Assembly (NCBI GenBank): GCA_031292275.1
Contig: JARLHL010000113.1
Location: 52,210-116,209, forward strand
Reading direction: 5' to 3'
Length of the DNA: 64,000 nucleotides
Origin: Desulfocapsaceae bacterium
GTDB lineage: Bacteria; Desulfobacterota; Desulfobulbia; Desulfobulbales; Desulfocapsaceae
The position numbers and the translations under genes are program-made. The stretch's first letter is position 1. Every line of letters starts with the position of its first letter. The notes under the pieces were generated by a model. The model was not told the DNA's origin. It saw only the letters and a list, made by a program, of their open reading frames with translations, and made no database searches. Shown here in pieces: positions 18,671-26,445 of this stretch.

Positions 18671-19447
18671 TCATCCCCTCTTTACCCCCTTAAACAGGGC
18701 ACCGACCGTAAAGCCGGACGTCCTGACCGACGTGGTTCCCAGGCAGCTGACCCAAGTAAAGCCTGCCCTCTCCATCAAAACAATCTGATCCCCGCCGGGG
18801 ATCGCGCCGCCTACTCACTGGGACCAGGATTCGACGCTTGCGGCAAGAGGGGCCGGCAATTCCTTCTCGACAATGATATCGGCAAATTGCAACCGCCCTC
18901 CGGTCTTCAAGACCCGATTAATCTCGCTGAAGAGCCGGGGCTTGTCCGGTGAGAGATTGATCACCCCATTGGAGATCACCACATCGAAAAAGGCATCCGC
19001 GAAGGGAAGCTGCTCCGATGCCACCAGCCGGATCTCCGCATTGGCTGCCTGCACGCTGGCAAGATTTGCCTGGGCCTTGGCCACCATTTCAGCTGTGAGA
19101 TCCACGCCAAAGGCCCGACCGTTTTCCCCGATCAGCCGGGAGGCCACCCAGACATCGAATCCCGCCCCGCAACCGATATCCAGAACCAGATCGCCTCTTT
19201 CTATGCGTCCGATGGCAAAGGGATTTCCGACACCGCAAAAAGAACTCAACAGATCGTCGGAAGCCTGGTCCAGAAGGCCGGGTTTATAGCCCAGGCTCAG
19301 CGCTCCTTCCTTGCCGACGGGATATCTGAAAAAGCCCGCGGCGGAGGATGCGACACCAGCATATTTCCTCCTGATGGCCTGGCGTATTTCCTCTTTCTCC
19401 TGAGCGGTGAACACCGGCCGGCCGGCTGCATTCTCCTCCTTTCCCAT
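18671..19447 (-). CDS. ArsM-like SAM methyltransferase, probable selenoprotein (in-frame UGA at 18815-18817)
   Basis: Reading UGA at codon 211 as selenocysteine gives 258 aa, close to what I recall for ArsM-type methyltransferases; stopping there gives a truncated 210 aa. Class I SAM motifs: VLDIGCGAGFD, then FGVDLTAEM, then PFADAFFDVVISN. After the UGA the frame continues VGGAIPGGDQIVLMERAGF and ends TVGALFKGVKRG at a second UGA (18671-18673). In arsenite methyltransferases a catalytic Cys sits at this spot (SW-x-x-C-x-x-G-A); here it would be Sec. A perfect hairpin follows (see SECIS feature). A Cys is kept in SSFCGVGNP, but the SNC-INL Cys is Gly (SNGVINL), so arsenite need not be the substrate. 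ATG 19447 has no ribosome site; ATG 19558, in frame, has GAGGA eight bases upstream but needs another in-frame UGA read through. Confidence 0.8.
18787..18817 (-). promoter_or_regulatory. Candidate bacterial SECIS element with its UGA (methyltransferase)
   Basis: UGA at 18817-18815, then 11 nt, then a perfect 7-bp stem GATCCCC/GGGGATC closing a GGC triloop (18796-18794). The loop begins 18 nt after the UGA and starts with G, satisfying the published bacterial SECIS pattern (G in the first loop bases, 16-37 nt from UGA). Confidence 0.7.
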
Positions 19448-19558
19448 GGGGACAGTCTGTACCCGGTGACCACCGGCGGTATCCCGGGGAGCTCAGCCGC
19501 CTGATCGCAGACTACATGCCTGCCCGGACTGTATATCCTGTTTTTCCAGCTGTTCCAT

Positions 19559-20045
19559 GACAGTCTTCCTCGTTTTTATAAGCAAATCATATTTGAAAAA
19601 TATTGTCCACAGGGTCCGGATTTTCAAATACCGCTTTCTGCACCGATCCGGGCTCCTCTGTCAGGACGACTTGACGCGCCCTGCAGGCGCCTCACCCTCT
19701 CCACCCTGCTGCAGGAAAGTCCTTTCCCGCATTCGGCTCGCCTCTGCCTTAAAACAGCGCATGTCAGGGAAATTGCAGCCGGATAGAGACAGAATCATTC
19801 ACAACAGGCCCGGCGTCAAGGAAGACTTGCGGAAAGGAAAATAAAATCCGATCATCTCCAGTCGCCCTCCGTCTCCTCCTGTCGGCGGACGACAGGCTTC
19901 AGACTGGCGGCTCACTTATCGGAATATTCAGGACTCCATCATCAATCTATAGATATTTCCTATTTGTAATATAGGTATATTGAGATTAGATATCAGGGCC
20001 ATGAAAAGAAAACGGCTTTCTCTTTCCCCTATGACAAAAAATACG
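19559..20045. other. Divergent intergenic region between the selenoprotein methyltransferase and the sulfur-relay operon
   Basis: No gene seen. An AT-rich block near 19935-19990 with CCTAT/ATAGG inverted repeats directly precedes the TusA-like gene and is the likeliest promoter or operator site. The right side of the region would drive the plus-strand operon and the left side the minus-strand methyltransferase-pntAB unit. Confidence 0.4.
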
Positions 20046-20297
20046 ATGACCGATATACCCACCTGGGAGTTTGACGACGAATTTGACGGAGGAGAAGAGA
20101 CCTGCGGCCGGGTCATCATCAACCTGCATCTCTATATACGGGACCAGGAGCCCGGCCGGCGGATCCTGGTGATCTCCCGCGACCCCGGGGCTCCGATCGA
20201 ACTTCCGGCCTGGTGCAGGATGACCAGGAACCGGTTGACCGCAATGCGGCACCCCTATTATCTCATCACCCTTAAACCCGAACTGATAGAGAGGTAA
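20046..20297 (+). CDS. TusA-like sulfur-carrier protein (CPxP motif replaced)
   Basis: 83 aa. It aligns by eye with the N-terminal domain of the OsmC fusion two genes downstream: both have FDGG near the start, a conserved Cys (ETCGRV here), and PAWCRMT near the end. That layout is TusA-like (WCR-x-[ST] tail), but the usual CPxP is CGRV. TusA proteins carry persulfide sulfur to other proteins. The alignment with the paralogue supports ATG 20046; ATGs at 20031 and 20001 are also in frame. First gene of a compact operon. Confidence 0.7.
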   Translation: MTDIPTWEFDDEFDGGEETCGRVIINLHLYIRDQEPGRRILVISRDPGAPIELPAWCRMTRNRLTAMRHPYYLITLKPELIER

Positions 20298-20300
20298 CCC

Positions 20301-20666
20301 ATGTCCAAGACCTTCTGTGTGACCATTACCCATTGCAAGACCGACGGCGACAAGGCGACGCTGGGCTTTGTCGTGGCCAATGCCGCCCAGGGCAGCGAAA
20401 AAGAGACCCTGGTATTCCTGAGCTCCGACGGCGTCTGGTGCGCCGTCCCCGAAGAGATGGCCAAGATCGACGAGGGGGCTCCTTTTGCGCCGCTTAAAGA
20501 CCTGGTAGAGAAATTCATCAAGGCCGGCGGCAAGATCTATGTCTGCACCCCCTGCATGAAAAAACGCGGCATCACCGAAGCCGGCCTGATCGACGGCGCA
20601 GCCCCCGCCGGCGGTGCGGCCCTGGTGGAGTGGCTGTCCAACGGTTCTCCCTGCGTTGCCTATTAA
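20301..20666 (+). CDS. DsrE-family sulfur-relay protein
   Basis: 121 aa cytoplasmic DsrE/DsrF-like fold: MSKTFCVTITHCKTDGD, LVFLSSDGVWCAV in the alpha/beta core, and the candidate active Cys pair in YVCTPCMKKRGI. Such proteins take persulfide sulfur from TusA-like partners. GAGAGG lies six bases before the ATG. It is 3 nt after the TusA-like gene and 22 nt before the TusA-OsmC fusion, which makes a direct relay between the three likely. Confidence 0.88.
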   Translation: MSKTFCVTITHCKTDGDKATLGFVVANAAQGSEKETLVFLSSDGVWCAVPEEMAKIDEGAPFAPLKDLVEKFIKAGGKIYVCTPCMKKRGITEAGLIDGAAPAGGAALVEWLSNGSPCVAY

Positions 20667-20688
20667 GCCGCAGCCGGGGACATCGACC

Positions 20689-21426
20689 ATGGCTATCGAT
20701 CCGGAGACAATCAGGCCCGACCATATGTTTGACGGAGGCGATCTGGACTGCGGTTCGGGCCTTATCCTGCTGATCCGGGAAAACATGCTTCAAGTCCCGG
20801 CCGGCGGCATCCTGGAGATGCGCAGCCACGAGCCCACCGTCGCCGACGACCTGCCGCCCTGGTGCAGGATGTCCGGCCACGCCTACCTGGGAAAAGAGGC
20901 AGGCCAAGGCTCCAACCGCTACTTCGTCCGCAAGGGCGCCGGGCTGCAGCAGGAAGAGGAGAGCTTGCGGCGGGATAAGGAAGAGGCCAGGAGGTATGCA
21001 TGGAGACTGAGGGCCAGGGCCACCGGCCATCTAAAATCCACTATCTACGCGAGGAATTTTTCCTTCGACATAGGCCAGGCGGCAAGCTTTGAGGAAAAGG
21101 ACGCCCGCCCCTGTGCCCTGGAATATCTCTTCGGGGCGCTGGCCGGATCGCTTGCCACCGGTTTTGCCACGGAATGCGCACGGGACAACCTGGAGGTCGA
21201 CGACATCGAGCTGTCCCTGAGCGGCTCCCTCAACAATATCCTCGCCCACATGGGTCTGGAAGAAGGCGACCCCTCGGTGCAAGCCATCGAAGTAAAATGC
21301 TTTGCCTCCACCTTTGAGGATGAGGCGAAGGTGACTGCCGCCTGGCAGCGGTCCATCGACCGGTCGCCGCTGGCCGCCACCCTGAAAAAAGCAGCCGAGC
21401 TGAGCTTCAAGCTCGTTATGGTCTAA
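20689..21426 (+). CDS. TusA-OsmC fusion protein
   Basis: 245 aa. Residues about 1-65 are TusA-like (DHMFDGGDLDCGSGLILL and DLPPWCRMSGH; CPxP replaced by CGSG). A charged linker (QQEEESLRRDKEEARRYAWR) follows, then an OsmC/Ohr-like domain from about 110 with RNFSFDIGQAASF, an Ala-rich central helix (EYLFGALAGSLATGFATEC, bearing the usual OsmC Cys) and a final beta strand. OsmC proteins react with peroxides or persulfides at paired cysteines; a fusion to a carrier suggests sulfur transfer or detoxification. ATG 20689 follows GGGGA; the frame is open further upstream through the preceding gene. Confidence 0.82.
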   Translation: MAIDPETIRPDHMFDGGDLDCGSGLILLIRENMLQVPAGGILEMRSHEPTVADDLPPWCRMSGHAYLGKEAGQGSNRYFVRKGAGLQQEEESLRRDKEEARRYAWRLRARATGHLKSTIYARNFSFDIGQAASFEEKDARPCALEYLFGALAGSLATGFATECARDNLEVDDIELSLSGSLNNILAHMGLEEGDPSVQAIEVKCFASTFEDEAKVTAAWQRSIDRSPLAATLKKAAELSFKLVMV

Positions 21427-21446
21427 AATTCAAGGAGCTCTATCCC

Positions 21447-22607
21447 ATGGCTACAACTTTTCTGACCACCCAGGTCGGTTCCTGGCCCCGATCCAGGCAG
21501 ATGCTGAAGATGCTGCGCGGCTATCAGAAGGGCACAGTCTCCCGCCAGGAATTCAATCTCGCAGCCGAGGGCGAGATTCGCAGGACCGTGGCCCTGCAGG
21601 AGCAGGCAGGGCTCGACATCCTGGTGGACGGGGAGCACCGGCGGGAGAGCTTTTACGCCTTTCTGACCGACAAGGTGGCCGGCACGCAGCTGATGTCGCT
21701 GGCCGACATGCTTGACTTTGTCGAGGACAAGGCCGAATTCGAGGAGATGCTGCGGACCATGGATATGCCGGCCTCGGCCATAAAAAACCCAACCTGTGTT
21801 GGCAGGCTCTCCCGAAAGGAGCCGCTGGCGGTGGGAGATCTGGAATTTATGCGGACCCTGACCGCGAAACCCGTCAAGATCACCCTTCCCGGCCCCTACC
21901 TGCTCACCCGATCCATGTGGGTCGGTGCCCTGACCCGCAAGGTCTACCGGAACCATAAAAAAATGGCCGACGATATCGTCAGAATCCTCCGGGAGGAACT
22001 GCTGGAGCTGCGGGCCGCAGGCTGCGAATTCGTCCAGTTCGACGAGCCCGTGCTGACCGAGATTGTCATGTCGGAGGAGTGTGAACGGCGCACCTTCATG
22101 TGAGCGACCCTTGCAACCCGCCGGGATGCGGGTAAGGAACTGAAATTTGCAGCCGACCTGATCAACAGGATAATTGAGGGTGTGGACGGGATCCGCATCG
22201 GGGTCCATATCTGCCGGGGCAACTGGTCCAAGCAGGAAGAGGTCCTGCTCAGCGGCGATTATACCAGGCTTCTGCCCGCCCTGGAGCAGATGAAGGTCCG
22301 CCAGTTTGTCCTCGAATACGCCACTCCCAGGGCCGGGGATATTGAGGTGGTCGGCAGAAAGCTCTCCGACCGGGAACTGGGCCTGGGCGTCGTCAACCCC
22401 CGCACCGATGAGGTCGAGTCCGTTGAGAGCATTGTGGCCAAGGCGGAACAAGCCTTGAGATTTTACCGGCCTGAGCAGCTCTTCCTCAATACCGACTGCG
22501 GTTTCGGCTGTTTCGCCAGCCGCTCGGTCAATGTCGAGGAGGTCGCCTTCAAAAAGCTCTGCGCCATCGTCGCGGCAGCGGAGGTCCTGCGCCGCAAATA
22601 CGGCTGA
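21447..22607 (+). CDS. MetE-like cobalamin-independent methyltransferase, probable selenoprotein (in-frame UGA at 22101-22103)
   Basis: Reading UGA as Sec219 gives a 386-aa protein; stopping there leaves two fragments in the same frame. It is a core-length MetE homologue (no N-terminal duplicate domain). It starts TTFLTTQVGSWPRSRQ, has FDEPVLTEIV, then ERRTFM-U-ATLATRRD. Zinc ligands expected for MetE are all downstream of the UGA and intact: His and Cys in GVHICRGNW, Glu in VLEYATP, Cys in NTDCGFGC. I recall relatives carrying Cys at the UGA position (RTFMCA-type). The downstream half therefore must be translated for any function. AAGGAG lies nine bases before the ATG. Predicted role: zinc-activated methyl transfer to a thiol or selenol; whether methionine is the product is unknown. 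Confidence 0.85.
22101..22133 (+). promoter_or_regulatory. Candidate bacterial SECIS element with its UGA (MetE-like)
   Basis: UGA 22101-22103, 12 nt, then a perfect 6-bp stem ACCCGC (22116-22121) / GCGGGT (22128-22133) with loop CGGGAT. The loop starts 18 nt after the UGA and has G at position two, meeting the bacterial SECIS consensus. The spacing is identical to that in the other selenoprotein candidate. Confidence 0.7.
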
Positions 22608-22736
22608 AAGGTTTTGGGAACTGCAGTCTTCAGGCGACAGGGCCCACCCCGGCCCCAAAGTGCGGAAGAGAGAAGGAAGGCTGCAGTTCGTTGCGTAATT
22701 TTCCAACAATTCACCCTCAAACCGGAGATCATTCTT

Positions 22737-23495
22737 ATGAAAAATTTCTTCCTGATTGCCCTTTTTCTTGTCTGTTGGGTTGCAACCGCCGACATCCAGG
22801 CGGCAGAAAACGGCCCGGCAGCAATCGTTACCGCAGAGGAACTGAAGGCCCTTCTTGACGCAGGCGGCTCCGGTTGTGTCCTGGTGGATGCCAGAACCCC
22901 CGAAGAATACCAGGAGGTCCACATCAGGGGGGCGATAAGTATTCCGGTCAACAACTTTGAAGAATCCCGAAACCTCCTGCCTGAAGATAGAACGGCCAGG
23001 CTGATCTTCTACTGTAATGGGGTGAAATGCGGAAAGAGCGGCCTGGCCGCCCAAAAGGCCGCTGAGGCAGGCTATACCAACGTCGCCGTATTTGCAGCCG
23101 GAATGCCGGTCTGGGAAGAAAAGGGATACCCGATATCCGCTGGCGAGAATTACCAAAAACCCCTTGAAACAGCAAAACTTTCCCCCACCGAACTTCATGA
23201 CCTGCTCGCCGCGAACGGGAACGGCATCACCGTCGTCGATGTCCGGGATCCCCAGGAGTTTCAGGCAGGCCATATCCCGGGGGCGATCAATATCCCGCTG
23301 GAGGTGTTCGCCACACAGTCGGGCATCCTGGACAAGGGCAAACGGATCGTCGTCTATTGCAACTCAGGCAGCAGGAGTTATGCAGCCTACCGCAAGCTGA
23401 TGCAGCTCAGCTATAAGAATATCTTCCAATCCCTCTTCTTTGACTGGAAGCAGCAGGGACTGCCGGTGGAAACAGGCAGCGGCGGGAAATCCTGA
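22737..23495 (+). CDS. Exported tandem rhodanese-domain sulfurtransferase
   Basis: 252 aa with a signal peptide (to about ATADIQAAEN). Two rhodanese domains follow: VLVDARTPEEYQEVHIRGA with active loop CNGVKCGKS, and VVDVRDPQEFQAGHIPGA with active loop CNSGSRS. Both keep a catalytic Cys, so both could form persulfide. Translation starts at ATG 22737 with GGAG upstream. It is 130 nt after the MetE-like gene and the only exported member of the sulfur cluster. Confidence 0.92.
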   Translation: MKNFFLIALFLVCWVATADIQAAENGPAAIVTAEELKALLDAGGSGCVLVDARTPEEYQEVHIRGAISIPVNNFEESRNLLPEDRTARLIFYCNGVKCGKSGLAAQKAAEAGYTNVAVFAAGMPVWEEKGYPISAGENYQKPLETAKLSPTELHDLLAANGNGITVVDVRDPQEFQAGHIPGAINIPLEVFATQSGILDKGKRIVVYCNSGSRSYAAYRKLMQLSYKNIFQSLFFDWKQQGLPVETGSGGKS

Positions 23496-23561
23496 AAGAT
23501 TAAAGATCGTGGCGTTCCGTGGGCCACAGGAAAACTCCGGCAGGGCATGCGAGAGGCCGGC

Positions 23562-24350
23562 CTATTGCCTTTTGACTCCCGGCAACCAGGCGAGTACCCG
23601 TTGAATTTGCGCATCCCAACACCTCCACTCATGCCCGCCCGGCCCTTCTTCGCAGGTCAGATCCAGCCCTAAGGACTCTGCATGTTTACGAAAGCGAATA
23701 TTATCCTCATACAGGAAATCATCGACTCCGCACCACTGATACAGCCTGGGCTGTGGCCTTCCTTGTGCGGCCAGCTGCTTCGTCAGGGCAAAAAGGTCGT
23801 TCGCCCCGCCCGCCAGAGCATCCGCCTCGCCAAAAATGTTTTTCAGCTCAGTCTGGCCTGCCGCCTGCTCAGTCCGGGCAAGACGGACCACATCCAGGGT
23901 GCCCGACAGACTCGCGGCGGCGGCATACCGGTCCGGATAGGCCAGGGCCAATTTAAAGGCCCCATAGCCCCCCATGGACAGACCGGCCACAGAGTTCTCG
24001 TCGCGATTCCCGGAAAGCGGGAAAGAATGACGGGCGAAAGCCGGCACCTCTTCACTGATAAATGTCCAATACTGCCGGCCAAACCCCATGTCCGCATAAT
24101 AACTCCGCTCCACTGCGGGCATGACAACGGCCAGATTGAGACCCTCGACATAGCGCTCAATGGCTGTGCGACGCTGCCAGGCAGTATGATCATCGGACAG
24201 GCCGTGCAGAAGGGTGAGCGTCGGATATGGTCCTCCCCGGTTCTCTGAGGTGACACCGGCCTTAAACGGCCCGGGATCAGGGAGAATGACAGTCATGGTC
24301 GACATCAAGCCCAGGACCTGCGAAAAGAAATGACAGTGAATAAGCGCCAT
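23562..24350 (-). CDS. Alpha/beta-hydrolase esterase (S-formylglutathione hydrolase/tributyrin esterase-like)
   Basis: 262 aa, no signal peptide. Nucleophile elbow [14 protein letters not shown], oxyanion region [14 protein letters not shown], and catalytic His in [10 protein letters not shown] are the esterase D-like pattern. Start chosen at ATG 24350 (MALIHCHFF). It is the last gene of a four-gene minus-strand unit (ABC protein, GH5, EEP, esterase). It may remove acyl groups from a sugar-containing substrate handled by the neighbours (inference). Confidence 0.85.
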   Translation of the reverse strand: MALIHCHFFSQVLGLMSTMTVILPDPGPFKAGVTSENRGGPYPTLTLLHGLSDDHTAWQRRTAIERYVEGLNLAVVMPAVERSYYADMGFGRQYWTFISEEVPAFARHSFPLSGNRDENSVAGLSMGGYGAFKLALAYPDRYAAAASLSGTLDVVRLARTEQAAGQTELKNIFGEADALAGGANDLFALTKQLAAQGRPQPRLYQWCGVDDFLYEDNIRFRKHAESLGLDLTCEEGPGGHEWRCWDAQIQRVLAWLPGVKRQ

Positions 24351-24446
24351 TGAACCGCCTCGATGGTAATATGTCTGCCGGAGGCCGCAGCCTTCAGCAG
24401 CCTGCGGCACAACCTGTTAAAGTATCCCTCCCGTGTCCGGACGCCC

Positions 24447-25226
24447 CTACGCCTTCCAGTCGAGTACGGCTGTTATGGGGTAATGATCCGATGGAAAGAG
24501 GTGCCCCTGGCGTGTCCGGTCAATCTGCGCATCCAGGACGCGAAAATGACTGGAAACCAGGATCCAGTCGAGAGGCGCCATCTCCTCCTGACGATCGTAG
24601 GCGTGGAAGGTGGCGTCGTCCTCCTCAGGCGGATGGACCTGCCGGAAGGCATCAATCAGCCCCCCTGCACCGGTCAGGAGACAGTAGGCGCTGGAATCCT
24701 TATCGGCATTGAAGTCGCCGGTCAGGATCAGCGGGGTCCGCGGGTCTCTCTGATCAAGCCACTGCTGCAGGCATCGGGCGTCCCCATCGATGGCTGCCGG
24801 TTCGTAGTCGAAATGGGTGTTGACGTAGGTCAGCTCTGCCCCCGTGGGCTGGCAGGCGAGCCTGGCCCAGCTCACCGTTCGCGGATAGGCGCTGCCCCAG
24901 CTCATGCTGCCAGGGATCTCCGGGGTCTCACTCAGCCAGAACCATCCGGCATCGAGAAGCCTGAAGGCCGGCCGGCGAAACAGCAGAGGCGCCATCTCCA
25001 GCGCCGTATCGCCCGGACCCTCCCGATGGATGCCAAGGAAATGATGGTCCGGCAGGCCCAGGCGAACAAAATCGGCCTGGGCATCGTCGCGGCACTCTTG
25101 GAAACCGATCAAATCGGGCCCGAAGGCGTGGATCCTGGCCAGGGCAAGCGACCTGCGATGGTTCCAGTGATTCTCCCCGTCATCAGCCAGGCCGTAACGG
25201 ATGTTGAAGCTCATTACCTTGATCAT
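24447..25226 (-). CDS. Endonuclease/exonuclease/phosphatase (EEP) family hydrolase
   Basis: 259 aa metal-dependent phosphoesterase fold: MSFNIRYGLADDGENHW, IGFQEC (metal Glu), YVNTHFDY, TGDFNADKDS and a terminal SDHYPI, all the classic EEP motifs. No signal peptide. It lies 15 nt downstream of GH5 and so is in the same operon. Secreted or cytosolic sugar-phosphate, lipid or nucleic-acid substrates are all possible. Confidence 0.9.
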   Translation of the reverse strand: MIKVMSFNIRYGLADDGENHWNHRRSLALARIHAFGPDLIGFQECRDDAQADFVRLGLPDHHFLGIHREGPGDTALEMAPLLFRRPAFRLLDAGWFWLSETPEIPGSMSWGSAYPRTVSWARLACQPTGAELTYVNTHFDYEPAAIDGDARCLQQWLDQRDPRTPLILTGDFNADKDSSAYCLLTGAGGLIDAFRQVHPPEEDDATFHAYDRQEEMAPLDWILVSSHFRVLDAQIDRTRQGHLFPSDHYPITAVLDWKA

Positions 25227-25241
25227 AAAGGATACCCGTAG

Positions 25242-26423
25242 TCACGCCATCCGATTCCTGGCCCACTCCAGGACCACGCGGATCTTGGCGAACTCCTCCG
25301 GCCTGCCCAGGTCCGGAATGAGTCCCTGATCCACGCAGTCCCGGTAGGACCATTCCGGACGGTCCTCGGTGCGGTAGGTCCAGAAGAACCAGCCGGCATA
25401 TTTCTCGAAGGTCAGCAGTTGGGCCGAGGCGTAGCCGCGGTAGGCCGCCGACAGCTGGAACTCGTCCATTCCCTCCACCGCATGGTTGAAATGCTCTTCA
25501 GCCCAGAGGGAAACCATCTTCAGATCCAGCCCCAGACTCCATTCGCCGCAATAGACCTGATAGCCCGAATCACGGATGATCTCGTCTGCCTCTTTGCGCA
25601 GATCCACGGCGCTCTTGCAGATGTGGCCGAAGATATCCATATCGTTGTCATCCCTGCCGAAGCACTGATAGCGGTGGATATCAATGGCCACGTTGCGGAA
25701 TTCCGGCTCCTGAAGGAATCCCGCATATTCCCGGAAGTCGCGGAAACCGTCATGGAAGACCACCGTCACCCGCTCTGGCGGACAATGGCGGCGAATGCAG
25801 TGATAGGCATCGGTAGTATAGCGTTTCAACAGGTCGGTTGCGATATCCCTGTGCGGCTCGTTGAGCACCTGAATGCCGTGCAGGGCAGGATGGGCGCCGT
25901 ACCGCTGTGCCAGGCGCTCCAGCAGATCTGCAGAGTAGCGGATATACTCCTCGCTGGTATGCCACTCGCAAACATTCTGGATACCGCCGTTGTCAAACCC
26001 ATTCTGGCAGCCCGGCGCCGCATGGAGGTCGAGGACCACCCGCAGGCCGAACTCCCCGGCCCATTGAAAAACCTTGTCGACGACTGAAAGTCCTCCCACC
26101 ACAAAGGGATAGCGAACTTCCTTGTAGCTGGGATGATAAGGGTAGTCCTTGCCGAACAGCCAGTGGCCGATCGGCAGACGCACGGCATTGACACCGGCAC
26201 GGGCCAGCCAGGCGAAATCGTCGCGGGTGATAAATGTGTTCCAGTGATGATGCAGACGCCGTGTCGCCTCGGCTTCGCCTAGCTCCACACAGTAGGAGGT
26301 CTCATCAAGCGCATCCAGCCCCTCGAACAGACTCGGAGTAATCCACTTTTCCAGCACCAGCCAACCGCCGAGATTGACACCGCGCAGTTTGTCGCCGTTT
26401 CCGTGAATCGTTGCATTCGCCAT
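25242..26423 (-). CDS. Glycoside hydrolase family 5, exo-beta-1,3-glucanase-like
   Basis: 393 aa, no signal peptide, so probably cytoplasmic. The N-terminus RGVNLGGWLVLEKWITPSLF strongly resembles fungal-type exo-1,3-glucanases. The acid/base is Glu189 (VLNEPH) and the nucleophile Glu294 (YCGEWSLG); the substrate-binding HAAPG motif is at 134-138. CAGGAG lies seven bases before the ATG. It is second in the unit headed by the ABC-like protein. A cytosolic enzyme of this type implies an imported or endogenous beta-glucoside or oligosaccharide. Confidence 0.9.
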   Translation of the reverse strand: MANATIHGNGDKLRGVNLGGWLVLEKWITPSLFEGLDALDETSYCVELGEAEATRRLHHHWNTFITRDDFAWLARAGVNAVRLPIGHWLFGKDYPYHPSYKEVRYPFVVGGLSVVDKVFQWAGEFGLRVVLDLHAAPGCQNGFDNGGIQNVCEWHTSEEYIRYSADLLERLAQRYGAHPALHGIQVLNEPHRDIATDLLKRYTTDAYHCIRRHCPPERVTVVFHDGFRDFREYAGFLQEPEFRNVAIDIHRYQCFGRDDNDMDIFGHICKSAVDLRKEADEIIRDSGYQVYCGEWSLGLDLKMVSLWAEEHFNHAVEGMDEFQLSAAYRGYASAQLLTFEKYAGWFFWTYRTEDRPEWSYRDCVDQGLIPDLGRPEEFAKIRVVLEWARNRMA

Positions 26424-26445
26424 GGCAGGACTCCTGAAAAGGGTT

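Noticed and set aside
18815..18817. Ordinary nonsense mutation or sequencing error in the methyltransferase
   Set aside because: The downstream frame is intact for 47 codons, homologues have Cys there, and a consensus-fitting SECIS hairpin follows; the MetE-like gene shows the same pattern independently.
21423..23273. 616-codon minus-strand open frame over the MetE-like and rhodanese genes
   Set aside because: Low-complexity shadow translation; the plus strand carries motif-bearing genes with ribosome sites.
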